A DNA stretch of 64,000 bases from Chryseobacterium camelliae (GCF_002770595.1 NZ_CP022986.1:4278001-4342000); one strand, 5' to 3'. Shown: positions 1 through 8,116, numbered from the stretch's first letter. Notes: generated by a model not told the origin, from the letters alone. A program made the numbers and translations.

Positions 1-9
1 GGTACACGA

Positions 10-40
10 TTTGAATTCACTGCAAAATCCATTACATTTG
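10..40 (+). promoter_or_regulatory. Bacteroidota-type promoter of ppc
   Basis: TTTG at 10-13 and TACATTTG at 33-40 are separated by 19 bases, an exact match to the Bacteroidota -33/-7 consensus (TTTG, about 19-21 bases, TAnnTTTG). The ATG of ppc lies only four bases past the -7 box, so the transcript would start at or next to the start codon. This suggests a leaderless or almost leaderless mRNA; that part is inference. Confidence 0.7.
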
Positions 41-44
41 TTAT

Positions 45-2579
45 ATGATACACGACCAGCGCGCAGAAAAATTCAGGCAGATCGTTGAAAATAAATACCA
101 GATCTATAACTCACTCTTCATGAGTTTGCCTTATGATAAAATGACCAATATCGGGATGCTATTGCCTTTCCTCAGCGAAGAAAGCAAGGCAGGCTATGAA
201 GCCGGAAAAACCCCCGAGGAAATTGTTGAAGAATTTTTTAAAAACCATACCGACCTGCAGACGGAAGAGCAGAAGCTTGAACTGCTGTTCAAGATCATTC
301 AGTACATCGAACGCCAGGTTGTGCTGTTCGACAGTATAGAAGATGCTGCGTTTCCGAATCTCCATTCGGAAAGCGACAGCGGTACCATAACACATTTGTA
401 TGAACGCTCCGTCCAGGACCATAAGCTGGATAAAGTGCGGGAAAAGCTGGAAGATTTCTCGGTAAAAATTGTTTTTACCGCGCATCCTACCCAGTTTTAT
501 CCAAGTTCGGTACAGCGGATCATCCAGGACCTGAGAAAAGCTATTGCATCAGACTCTGTCACCAACATCGATATGCTGTTGCAGCAACTCGGGAAAACCC
601 CGTTTGTGAATAAAGAAAAACCTACGCCTGTGGATGAGGCTATGAGCATTATTTCATACCTGAGATATGTGTATTACGATACCATCGGCGAACTATTTAC
701 CAAGATCCGGAAAATGTTCGGAAACGGTAATTTCCATTTGCCCGAAGACATTATCCAGCTGGGATTCTGGCCGGGCGGTGACCGGGACGGAAATCCTTTT
801 GTAACGGCTGAAGTAACAAAAACAGTAGCCTGCGAACTGCATTCTGCTATCCTGAAATCTTATTACAGCCATCTGAAGTACATCAGACGAAGGTTGAGCT
901 TCAGGGGAGTTTCTGAGGTTCTGCAGCAGCTGAACGATGAGCTGTATGCCGCTATTTTCAACGGCGGGGACATCAGTGCGGAAGATATCCTGAAAAGAGC
1001 AGCTGAGGCGGAAGATATCCTGATCAGCCAGCATAACGGTCTGTTTCTGGACCTGCTCATCAACTTCAGGGACCGGGTGAAGATTTTCGGGACGCATTTT
1101 GCCACCCTGGATGTCCGTCAGGACAGCAGAATCCATCAGAAAGTCATTGATGAAGTCTTTGCAAAGCTGCATGGTAACCAGGAAGCTGGTTTTGAAGAAA
1201 AATTCAGCCTGTTGATCCAGCAGTCCGGACAGGTGAATCCCGATGACTTTGAAGATATTGTTAAAGATACCTTGCTTACCGTGTCACAGGTTGAAGAAAT
1301 CCAGCAACTGAACGGGATGAGAGGCATGAACCGGTATATCATTTCCAATTCCGATGCCGTGAAAGATGTGATGAACGTCTATGCCTTTTTTAAGGTTTGC
1401 GGATACCGGGATGAAGATATCAAAATGGATATCGTTCCGCTTTTTGAAACGATGGAAGGCTTAGCCAATGCCGAAAAAGTAATGCGTGACCTGTATCATC
1501 ATCCTGTATACCAGAAGCATCTGGAAAGGAGAGGACGTCATCAGACCATCATGCTCGGATTTTCAGACGGGACAAAAGACGGCGGATATCTGAAGGCCAA
1601 CTGGGAAATCTACAAAGCAAAAGAAGTGCTGACGAAGCTTTCGGAAGAAAACGGAATCAAGGTCGTGTTCTTTGACGGAAGGGGAGGACCGCCGGCAAGA
1701 GGCGGCGGAAAAACCCATGATTTCTATGCTTCTCAGGGAAAAACCATTGCAAACCACAAGATTGAGCTGACCATACAGGGGCAGACCATTACCAGTATTT
1801 TCGGCAATAAGGAACAGGCTACCTTTAATTTTGAACAACTGCTGACCGCAGGGATCGAAAATGATGTGTTCAAAAATTCCAAAAAAGATCTTACGGATGA
1901 AGAGAGAGCACTGATCAGAGAACTCGCAGAAATCAGCTATCAGAAATATTCAGACCTGAAAGCGCATCCGATGTTTGTGCCTTACCTCCAGGAAATGAGT
2001 ACCCTGGAATATTATGGCAAAACCAATATCGGAAGCCGGCCTTCCAAGCGCGGGAACGGCAATGAACTTAAATTTGAGGACCTGCGCGCGATTCCTTTCG
2101 TAGGATCGTGGTCCCAGCTGAAGCAGAATGTTCCGGGGTTTTTCGGGTTCGGCTATGCCATGCAGCAGATGAAAGAGCAGGGAAGGTTTGAAGAGGTGAA
2201 GGAATTATACAAAGGCTCCGACTTTTTCAAAACATTAGTCCTGAACTCCATGATGAGCATGAACAAAACCTATTTCCCGCTGACCTATTACATCAGGAAT
2301 AACCCGAAATTCGGGGAGTTCTGGAATATCCTGTTCCATGAATACCGGCTTTCCAAAGATATTATGCTTGAGCTTACCGGTTTCCATATGCTCCAGCAGG
2401 AAGATACGTTGTCCAGAAAGTCGGTGAAAATCAGGGAGCGGATTGTTTTGCCGCTGTTAAGCATCCAGCAGTATGCACTGATGAAAATCCAGAAAGGAGA
2501 AGGCAATAAGGAGGCTTATGAAAAGCTGGTGACCAGGTCCCTGTTCGGGAATATCAATGCGAGCAGGAATTCGGCGTAA
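45..2579 (+). CDS. ppc: phosphoenolpyruvate carboxylase
   Basis: Cytosolic enzyme that adds bicarbonate to phosphoenolpyruvate to make oxaloacetate and so refill the citric acid cycle. The 844-residue product is a little shorter than typical bacterial enzymes (about 870-930). The N-terminal FTAHPTQ segment (residues about 147-153) carries the first catalytic histidine, and GFSDGTKDGGY and GRGGPPARGGG are the phosphoenolpyruvate-binding loops. In the usual FHGRGG motif the histidine is replaced by aspartate (FFDGRGG) while both arginines are kept; I believe this is a lineage variant, not decay. The ATG at 45 is favoured because it follows a consensus promoter directly. It stands alone and ends at a bidirectional hairpin terminator. 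Confidence 0.95.
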   Translation: MIHDQRAEKFRQIVENKYQIYNSLFMSLPYDKMTNIGMLLPFLSEESKAGYEAGKTPEEIVEEFFKNHTDLQTEEQKLELLFKIIQYIERQVVLFDSIEDAAFPNLHSESDSGTITHLYERSVQDHKLDKVREKLEDFSVKIVFTAHPTQFYPSSVQRIIQDLRKAIASDSVTNIDMLLQQLGKTPFVNKEKPTPVDEAMSIISYLRYVYYDTIGELFTKIRKMFGNGNFHLPEDIIQLGFWPGGDRDGNPFVTAEVTKTVACELHSAILKSYYSHLKYIRRRLSFRGVSEVLQQLNDELYAAIFNGGDISAEDILKRAAEAEDILISQHNGLFLDLLINFRDRVKIFGTHFATLDVRQDSRIHQKVIDEVFAKLHGNQEAGFEEKFSLLIQQSGQVNPDDFEDIVKDTLLTVSQVEEIQQLNGMRGMNRYIISNSDAVKDVMNVYAFFKVCGYRDEDIKMDIVPLFETMEGLANAEKVMRDLYHHPVYQKHLERRGRHQTIMLGFSDGTKDGGYLKANWEIYKAKEVLTKLSEENGIKVVFFDGRGGPPARGGGKTHDFYASQGKTIANHKIELTIQGQTITSIFGNKEQATFNFEQLLTAGIENDVFKNSKKDLTDEERALIRELAEISYQKYSDLKAHPMFVPYLQEMSTLEYYGKTNIGSRPSKRGNGNELKFEDLRAIPFVGSWSQLKQNVPGFFGFGYAMQQMKEQGRFEEVKELYKGSDFFKTLVLNSMMSMNKTYFPLTYYIRNNPKFGEFWNILFHEYRLSKDIMLELTGFHMLQQEDTLSRKSVKIRERIVLPLLSIQQYALMKIQKGEGNKEAYEKLVTRSLFGNINASRNSA

Positions 2580-2607
2580 CAAAACTTATTGATCAAGACA
2601 ATAAAAT

Positions 2608-2632
2608 AAAACCATCAAATTTTGGTGGTTTT
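2608..2632. terminator. bidirectional terminator between ppc and the accessory island
   Basis: An 11-bp stem (AAAACCATCAA with TTGGTGGTTTT, one G-T pair) with a T-rich tail on both strands. It can end ppc from the left and the small secreted-protein gene from the right. A closely similar hairpin occurs at 3982-4006 behind the paralogous gene, so gene and terminator appear to have been duplicated together. Confidence 0.75.
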
Positions 2633-2650
2633 ATTTTTAATGTTTTAAAA

Positions 2651-3052
2651 TCATCGATATACAATTATATCTTTCACTATTTTACTTCCATAAAATGTTT
2701 TTTCTTCATTGGTAAAATAGAAAGCATTTTTTTGTTCATAAAATTGTGTTTGGTCTCTTGGTATCGGATCTTGCCATTTTATCAATAAAGTCACTGTACG
2801 ACGAAAGCTTAGTTCTTTTTCAGCGAATTTAAACCTTGTGTCGGCTGATATTGTTTTTTTTCTCCCCATTGATGCTGCCCATGCCGTTTTTGGCTGTATT
2901 TGTGTCATTTCATTTAGAAGTTTTGAAAAAGGTTGACCGATATAATTTGCTTTATTGAATTCGAATTGTTTTAAATAATTCAAAGTATCTAATTGAGCAT
3001 TTATTTTGCTAATGCCAACTGTTAATATGAATAGAGTAATTATATTTTTCAT
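2651..3052 (-). CDS. small secreted hypothetical protein, paralogue A
   Basis: A 133-residue protein of unknown function with a clear signal peptide ending ...KINAQ. It is a close paralogue of the 136-residue product at 4023-4433: long stretches such as LDTLNYLKQFE, YIGQPFSKLLNEMTQIQPKTAW and YGSKIVKDII are the same or nearly so, with most differences in the middle. It is the last gene of a minus-strand run that begins with the lipoprotein at 5831. Its position behind a lipoprotein with an exchangeable tail makes an accessory or immunity-like role possible, but nothing in the sequence proves this. Confidence 0.8.
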   Translation of the reverse strand: MKNIITLFILTVGISKINAQLDTLNYLKQFEFNKANYIGQPFSKLLNEMTQIQPKTAWAASMGRKKTISADTRFKFAEKELSFRRTVTLLIKWQDPIPRDQTQFYEQKNAFYFTNEEKTFYGSKIVKDIIVYR

Positions 3053-3091
3053 AGTTATGCTATTAGAAAACCTCTATGTAGGAGGTTTGTA

Positions 3092-3700
3092 TTATTGCTT
3101 TATCATTGTGAACTCACCTAATGGTAAAGAAAAATTTGCCGGAGGACTTTCAGTTTCTACATTGTAAGTAACGGTATTAGGATTAGCAATTTTAACTTGT
3201 AATACTTGTTGTCCGTTTATAATTGTTCTTCTCATAAGAAAATCAGCATATCGGCTGGTTAATTTATCTGTAATGACTAACCTTATTCTTTTTTCATTTA
3301 TATTGCATTGTGGACATTTCCATAAACGGGAATTATTTCCCAAAATACTATTCCCAGCAATGCCATGTTTTAAAAACTGATCAGAATAAGATATATTCAA
3401 ATTAGAAAAGGTATTTACTTTCTCAGTTCCATTTAGAATATATTGATACTCACCGATAATCAAGTCTTCATAATGTGAACCTACTGGTTGCATTATCATC
3501 TTCTTTAACACTATTTTAAAAATATCATTTCCATTAGTATATAAATAAGTTCCTTCAAAAGAATTTAATATATTATCTAAATCCTTTCTATAGTAGCCGC
3601 TAGGTTTTTTGTAACCAGATTTTGTAATGTCTATTATAGCACTATGAGACTTTAGCTGAGTTGAAAATATTAAAATAAATAAAAACAATATATTTTTCAT
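3092..3700 (-). CDS. secreted DUF6705-like protein
   Basis: About 202 residues, reading from the ATG at 3700 (MKNILFLFILIF, signal peptide). An upstream in-frame extension exists but would put the signal sequence in the interior, so it is rejected. The order after the signal peptide (a short KDLDNILNSFEGTY segment, then beta-rich LYTNGNDIFKIVLKK and IGEYQYILNGTEK) resembles small secreted proteins of Chryseobacterium that I recall as DUF6705; this assignment is from memory. A CPQC pair is at about residue 125. Function is unknown. It lies between the orphan tail fragment and paralogue A, with AT-rich composition like both. Confidence 0.7.
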   Translation of the reverse strand: MKNILFLFILIFSTQLKSHSAIIDITKSGYKKPSGYYRKDLDNILNSFEGTYLYTNGNDIFKIVLKKMIMQPVGSHYEDLIIGEYQYILNGTEKVNTFSNLNISYSDQFLKHGIAGNSILGNNSRLWKCPQCNINEKRIRLVITDKLTSRYADFLMRRTIINGQQVLQVKIANPNTVTYNVETESPPANFSLPLGEFTMIKQ

Positions 3701-3731
3701 AAGTTTATTAATTACAATTAATTGTTTGTAC

Positions 3732-3974
3732 TTAAGCATTTGGTGTATTAGATGCAATTTGCAATTTACTAAATCCTGTGAGATCATTATTTGCCTTATA
3801 GAGTCCAACATTAGTTCCAAAATTCATTTGTAGAAAAACACTTTCATAATTCGGATTATCTTTTAGTGACTCCTCATCATATGCTAATTTTAATTGGTCA
3901 TCCATTCTTTTCTTTATTTCTTCATGGGTACACCCAATATTATCAGGGGTATTAAATACATCTTTATCAGGATA
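3732..3974 (-). pseudogene. orphan C-terminal module of a tail-bearing lipoprotein
   Basis: An 80-codon open frame with no start codon near its 5' end; an in-frame stop lies at 3975-3977 and the first ATG is about 25 codons in. It ends in NYESVFLQMNFGTNVGLYKA and DLTGFSKLQIAS, which resembles the C-terminal end I associate with Flavobacteriia proteins that carry a GxHTH...FSxxD domain, the same type as the lipoprotein at 4437. The simplest reading is a displaced 3' end of an alternative C-terminal module left behind by recombination. It starts just past the duplicated terminator hairpin, which marks one edge of the rearrangement. The open frame is seen; the origin is inference. Confidence 0.55.
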
Positions 3975-3981
3975 TTAAAAA

Positions 3982-4006
3982 TAAACCATCAAATTTTGAT
4001 GGTTTA
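3982..4006. terminator. hairpin terminator behind paralogue B
   Basis: A perfect 12-bp stem (TAAACCATCAAA with TTTGATGGTTTA, one-base spacer) flanked by A-rich and T-rich runs, so it can act in both directions. It lies just behind the stop codon of the minus-strand gene at 4023-4433 and is a near copy of the hairpin at 2608-2632. Confidence 0.7.
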
Positions 4007-4022
4007 TTTTATCGTTTTAAAA

Positions 4023-4433
4023 TTATCGATATATAATTATATCTTTCACAATTTTGCTTCCATAAAATGCTTTTTCTTCATTGGTGAAATAAAAAGCATT
4101 CTTTTGTTCATAAAATTTTGTTTGGTCTCTTGGTATCGGAGCTTGCCATTTTATTAATAAGGTAATAGCATTATGAAAACTTAAATCGATAGTTGTGAAT
4201 TTAAATCTTGTGTTTGCAGATATATTTTTTTTCCTTTCTGTTGAAATTGACCACGCTGTCTTAGGTTGTATTTGTGTCATTTCATTTAAAAGTTTTGAAA
4301 AAGGTTGACCGATATAATTTGATTTATTGAGTTCGAATTGTTTTAAATAATTCAAAGTATCTAATTGAGCATTTATTTTGCAAATGCCAACTGTTAATAT
4401 GAATAGAGTAATTATTTTTTTTAAATTTTTCAT
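4023..4433 (-). CDS. small secreted hypothetical protein, paralogue B
   Basis: A 136-residue secreted protein (signal peptide ending ...KINAQ), clearly a duplicate of the product at 2651-3052. It starts three bases after the stop codon of the lipoprotein gene at 4437, so the two must be co-transcribed. The central residues (about 65-90) are where the two copies differ most, while both ends are nearly the same. Its direct coupling to the lipoprotein's variable C-terminal half fits a partner or immunity protein for that module, but no domain is recognised and the role is not shown. Confidence 0.8.
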   Translation of the reverse strand: MKNLKKIITLFILTVGICKINAQLDTLNYLKQFELNKSNYIGQPFSKLLNEMTQIQPKTAWSISTERKKNISANTRFKFTTIDLSFHNAITLLIKWQAPIPRDQTKFYEQKNAFYFTNEEKAFYGSKIVKDIIIYR

Positions 4434-4436
4434 TTA

Positions 4437-5831
4437 TTATGGTTTTAGATTACAATCTGTTGTTTGGTTGTACACATATATTGGGATATAAATTCCCCCT
4501 ACATTTATATTTGTTATATTTTCATTTACAAATATAGACTTAAAATTTCCTGAAGAATCTTTTTGGCTTAAACTAGCTCCTACATCATATTTACTTAAAA
4601 TCAATGCCGTTGCATTAGCCATTGCATCGTCTTCTGAAAATCCTTGTCGTTGAAATTGTGTTAATGCGTTTTCAAAACTAACAAATATAGGAGAACTCTC
4701 TTTCCAATGTGATGTAGTCATGTCTAAGTTATTACCAGCAGAATGATTGGCAACAAAATCAGCATACTTTATAGGATCGGTAATAGTTAAAGCATATACA
4801 ATTCCTCCATTTGCAAAGACAAAAAATATATTAAAGCTTGGGTTTATAGTATTTGCACCTTGAAGAGAATAGATATCTCCTGCTGAAAAACAATTAAATA
4901 AATCAGTGGTATGTGTATGCGCTCCTCCTTCAATGGAAAGATTGGGATTATTGGCTTGTAATCCTACTTGATTTCCAGCAGTTGCCGTTTTAATAGGCGT
5001 TGTCTCATAATTTCCATTTGCATCTTTCCCAAATGAAAAAGATTTCTCATTAGTATCTGTACCTAAGGTGCTTGTGAGTTGTGTTTGTGCTAATGCTATT
5101 TTTGTATTATTTAAAAGTGCTTTGGCATTTGTATTATTATTTACTGCTTTTGCGCAAGGATCTTCCGGCTCCGGCTGCGGATCTTCGCCTCCTCCTCCGG
5201 GGTAGGGATAGCCCGGATCATTCCCGCCCCCTCCAAGGCATGTTCCGTCAGGAAGCACTTCACCGACACAGCTCTCCAGCTGCTGGCTCTTGCATTCTGT
5301 CACATGATGCGATTCCCAGTGCCCGGGACCATCAGGATCACTTTCATTATCCGGGTAAAACATTGAAATGGTCTTGGTTGTACAGACTAACTTTCCCGCT
5401 GTATTATCCACAAGAGTCGTCTCTGCCCTTTTGAGCCTGGAGGACATCAGGTTCTGAAAGAATTCCATATCATTCTGTACCTGGGTATAGGTAAAATAAA
5501 CCCTCTGTCCTTTCCTTGGCACATTCAGTACCGCTATAACTTTTCCTTGCTCAGCTACCGGAACCATCAGGAAACTTTCATCAAAGCGGTCCATGGTCAT
5601 CGCATAGTCCCACATCGGTTCACCGGCACCCTTTTTTATTTCTTCATGGTGTTCTGAGTAGACTTTCATGACATTTTTAATATACTTTTCATCTTCTTTC
5701 CAGAGGCTTTTGGAATGGTATTCCTTAGACGCCGGATCGGAAGCCGTATAGATCTCATCATGGACACAGGAAAGCAGTACAAGGCAGAAAGCCATCATAA
5801 AGGCCAGCCACGAAATTAATTTTCTCATCAT
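4437..5831 (-). CDS. lipoprotein with a variable C-terminal HxH...SxxD module
   Basis: A 464-residue outer-surface or periplasmic lipoprotein: signal peptide with lipobox LLSC (acylated Cys22). Residues about 23-200 form an N-terminal part followed by a Gly/Pro-rich linker (about 199-225) and a single cysteine at 226. The gene's base composition changes at that cysteine (near 5156): GC-richer and typical of the chromosome upstream, AT-rich like its downstream neighbours afterwards. The C-terminal half holds GGAHTHT...FSAGD with His305, His307, Ser316 and Asp319, similar to a JAMM/JAB metalloprotease pattern (H-x-H-x7-S-x2-D) but with eight residues in the spacer, and then a FVFANGGIVYALTITD strand pair. 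No function is known. The architecture resembles polymorphic toxin or effector tails, which is inference. Confidence 0.75.
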   Translation of the reverse strand: MMRKLISWLAFMMAFCLVLLSCVHDEIYTASDPASKEYHSKSLWKEDEKYIKNVMKVYSEHHEEIKKGAGEPMWDYAMTMDRFDESFLMVPVAEQGKVIAVLNVPRKGQRVYFTYTQVQNDMEFFQNLMSSRLKRAETTLVDNTAGKLVCTTKTISMFYPDNESDPDGPGHWESHHVTECKSQQLESCVGEVLPDGTCLGGGGNDPGYPYPGGGGEDPQPEPEDPCAKAVNNNTNAKALLNNTKIALAQTQLTSTLGTDTNEKSFSFGKDANGNYETTPIKTATAGNQVGLQANNPNLSIEGGAHTHTTDLFNCFSAGDIYSLQGANTINPSFNIFFVFANGGIVYALTITDPIKYADFVANHSAGNNLDMTTSHWKESSPIFVSFENALTQFQRQGFSEDDAMANATALILSKYDVGASLSQKDSSGNFKSIFVNENITNINVGGIYIPIYVYNQTTDCNLKP

Positions 5832-5852
5832 AAGTTTTGGTTTTTAGTGAGT

Positions 5853-5883
5853 TAAAGATAGATTATTTTCCTTACTCTACAAA
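5853..5883 (-). promoter_or_regulatory. promoter of the lipoprotein island
   Basis: Read on the minus strand: TTTG (plus-strand 5880-5883), 19 bases, then TATCTTTA (5853-5860). This differs from the Bacteroidota consensus only in the last base of the -7 box. It sits 22 bases in front of the lipoprotein ATG at 5831 and would drive the run of minus-strand genes down to 2651 unless transcription stops at the hairpin at 3982. Confidence 0.6.
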
Positions 5884-5947
5884 GGTGTGAAAAAAAATAA
5901 AATGTCAGTGCCCTATTTTTGATGCATCTTTATTTTTAGAAATAAAT

Positions 5948-5955
5948 TATATTTG
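5948..5955 (+). promoter_or_regulatory. -7 box of the XRE regulator gene
   Basis: TATATTTG matches TAnnTTTG exactly and lies 21 bases before the ATG at 5977. No good TTTG is found at the usual spacing upstream, so the promoter may be weak or need an activator. Confidence 0.4.
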
Positions 5956-5976
5956 CTTATTCAAACAGATAGAGCT

Positions 5977-6357
5977 ATGAATGCAACCATTGGAAGAAGA
6001 ATAAGAAAGTATAGAGAAGAAAAAGGATTTTCTCAGGAAGACCTTGCCGGGCAACTCCATATTTCCCGTTCAACGTATCAAAGAATAGAAAATGGTGAAA
6101 CAAATTCATGGGTTAATCATATTGAAAACATTTGTAATTCTCTGGATGTAAATATGGAGGATATTCTTAAGCCAGAAGAGGGCTATACACAAATAAATAA
6201 AGAAAATTCGGCTAATGAAAATTCAAGTAATAATATGATTCAAAATCAAACAAATAATTACAGTTCATCCGAAAAACTCATAGAACAGTATGAAGAGCGC
6301 ATCAAAGAACTGAAAGAACAAGTATCTTATTGGAAAAGCAAAGCAGAAGGTCAGTAG
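5977..6357 (+). CDS. XRE-family helix-turn-helix regulator
   Basis: A 126-residue DNA-binding protein. Residues about 1-60 form a Cro/C1-type helix-turn-helix (IGRRIRKYREEKGFSQEDLA, then HISRSTYQRIENGE), and the Asn/Ser-rich middle leads into a C-terminal coiled coil (EKLIEQYEERIKELKEQVSY) that probably makes a dimer. The ATG at 5977 is chosen because the upstream frame begins with TTG inside the predicted promoter. It is divergent from the lipoprotein island and shares a 145-bp spacer with it, so it is a plausible regulator of that island, although no operator could be picked out by eye. Confidence 0.8.
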   Translation: MNATIGRRIRKYREEKGFSQEDLAGQLHISRSTYQRIENGETNSWVNHIENICNSLDVNMEDILKPEEGYTQINKENSANENSSNNMIQNQTNNYSSSEKLIEQYEERIKELKEQVSYWKSKAEGQ

Positions 6358-6443
6358 CAAATGTCTGCTTTTACCGAAATCGATATAAACTCTTTTAGAC
6401 TGCAATGGTTTAAAGAGAAAAATAATTGCTTTAAAAAAACAAA

Positions 6444-6466
6444 AAACCTCTCAAATCGAGAGGTTT
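6444..6466. terminator. terminator between XRE gene and subtilase
   Basis: A perfect 9-bp stem (AAACCTCTC with GAGAGGTTT, loop AAATC) with long A-runs on its left. On the minus strand this gives a strong U-tract just after the subtilase stop codon at 6471. Confidence 0.85.
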
Positions 6467-6470
6467 CAAT

Positions 6471-8075
6471 TTATTCCTTTATGAATTTTTCATAGTAAAT
6501 TTTATCCTTCGTCTGGATTTTCAGGTAATACACACCTTTTGCAAAATCTCCGACCTGTATTGATTTCTGATGCTCCGCTTTTGTGATCAGCCTTCCTAAA
6601 TGATCATATACTTCAAGATGTATTACTTCGTTTTCCGATGCAACATTTAAAATATTTCGGGCCGGATTCGGAAAAACCGTAATACCATTTTTCCTGACCA
6701 ATTCAGAAGTATTCAGGGTCATATTATAAAACTTCCCGAAGTTTAAGATTCCATAACCCATCTGATCGGTATGCGCTGGGAACAGGGAGGCGGTCTGCCT
6801 CAGCCGGTTGCGCATGAGGTCCCTGTTCATGGTTGTGAAAGCCTGGATCAGGCAGGCAACACCACCGGCAGCAATAGGCGTGGCAATAGAAGTTCCGTTT
6901 ACGGTTATGGTTGAATTGTTGTCTACGGTTGCAGACGCGGTTCCCCTCGCACTGGCATCAGGCTTGATAACACCGGCGGAATTGGGCCCGTATGAAGAAA
7001 ACCCTGAAGAAGCCCCGGATGAATCAACGGAACCTATAGTAAATACCTGCGCATGATCTGCGGGTGTGGTAATATAATGCCAGCTCGACTGTCCTGAATT
7101 TCCGGCAGCAATCAGTACAAAAATACCTTTACTCACGGCAATACCTGCGGCTCTTGCGATGAAGGAAGTGTTCCCGTTCATATCCGCATACGTATAATTA
7201 TACTGTGGATCGTCAAAAGTGGAATAGCCTAAAGAAGTGGTGATCATGTCAACCCCTTTCCGGTCGGCTTCTTCTGCCGCTTCAATCCAGTACAGTTCCT
7301 CTTCCGGAATTTCTACGGTGGCATTTTCGCTTCGGTACAGGTAAAAATCCGCATCGGGAGCAGATCCGACAAAAGAATTTGTGATATAGCCTCCTATGGC
7401 ACCCAAAACTACGGAACCATGATTATTAAGCCCAGTATTGTAAATATCCGAGCCTTTAGTAACAAAGTCATATCCGCCTTTGATATGGTTATTGGCCCAT
7501 AATCTTGAAAAGGCAGATCCGGTATTCACATAGGGGAATCCTGTGTCAATAACGGCAATGGTAACTCCTGTCCCGGTATATCCTGCAAGATGTAACGGTT
7601 TCAGGTTAATTTGGTCAATCTGATCATTACCTGAACCATAATCAAATGTCGTCAGCAGTTTCTGCGTGATTGTTTCGGTTGTCCACTTATTGCTATCCGG
7701 GATTTTGGTAGTGCCGGAAGTATTTTTGGCAAAGCTTTCAACGGATTGTACGTAAGTCTGTGACTGCAAGAGCTGGATCTGTGCCGGCGTGGCATTGACC
7801 GCGACACCGTTCAGCCATTTGGAGTAATCCGTCACAGTGAACCCCAGGTTCTGGACGTTCTGGATGTAAGAAGGCTCAACCGGTGCATCCTGGTCATTCA
7901 GGGGAATTCCCAGTGCCGTACGCCTGTTAAGGGATTTCTGGCTGAGTTCGGAAAGCGGGTTGGCATAAAAGGCAGCTTTGTTCGGCTTTCCGGTAAAATA
8001 CACAAACACCAGCTGGCTTTGGGCAAAACTTACGGAGTAGGCTGCCATCAGCAAAAGAAGTACAGCTTTTTTCAT
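6471..8075 (-). CDS. secreted subtilisin-like serine protease with type IX sorting tail
   Basis: A 534-residue S8-family peptidase. Signal peptide (residues 1-19), an inhibitor-like pro-region (about 25-115), then the catalytic domain with Asp177 in AVIDTGF, His219 in NNHGS, Asn326 in AAGNSG as the oxyanion residue and Ser396 in GTSIATP. The last 70 or so residues (VFPNPARNILNV ... GVYYLKIQTKD) are a type A C-terminal signal for the type IX secretion system, so the enzyme should cross the outer membrane and be released or surface-anchored. All catalytic residues are present, so it should be active. It stands alone between a terminator and a divergent aminotransferase gene. Confidence 0.93.
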   Translation of the reverse strand: MKKAVLLLLMAAYSVSFAQSQLVFVYFTGKPNKAAFYANPLSELSQKSLNRRTALGIPLNDQDAPVEPSYIQNVQNLGFTVTDYSKWLNGVAVNATPAQIQLLQSQTYVQSVESFAKNTSGTTKIPDSNKWTTETITQKLLTTFDYGSGNDQIDQINLKPLHLAGYTGTGVTIAVIDTGFPYVNTGSAFSRLWANNHIKGGYDFVTKGSDIYNTGLNNHGSVVLGAIGGYITNSFVGSAPDADFYLYRSENATVEIPEEELYWIEAAEEADRKGVDMITTSLGYSTFDDPQYNYTYADMNGNTSFIARAAGIAVSKGIFVLIAAGNSGQSSWHYITTPADHAQVFTIGSVDSSGASSGFSSYGPNSAGVIKPDASARGTASATVDNNSTITVNGTSIATPIAAGGVACLIQAFTTMNRDLMRNRLRQTASLFPAHTDQMGYGILNFGKFYNMTLNTSELVRKNGITVFPNPARNILNVASENEVIHLEVYDHLGRLITKAEHQKSIQVGDFAKGVYYLKIQTKDKIYYEKFIKE

Positions 8076-8116
8076 ACGGTTCTTTTGGATAAAGATAAAA
8101 CAAAATCAATAAAATT

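Noticed and set aside
3894-4157. 87-codon plus-strand frame rich in Ile/Phe/Leu
   Set aside because: Antisense to paralogue B and its terminator in AT-rich DNA; composition alone explains the hydrophobic product.
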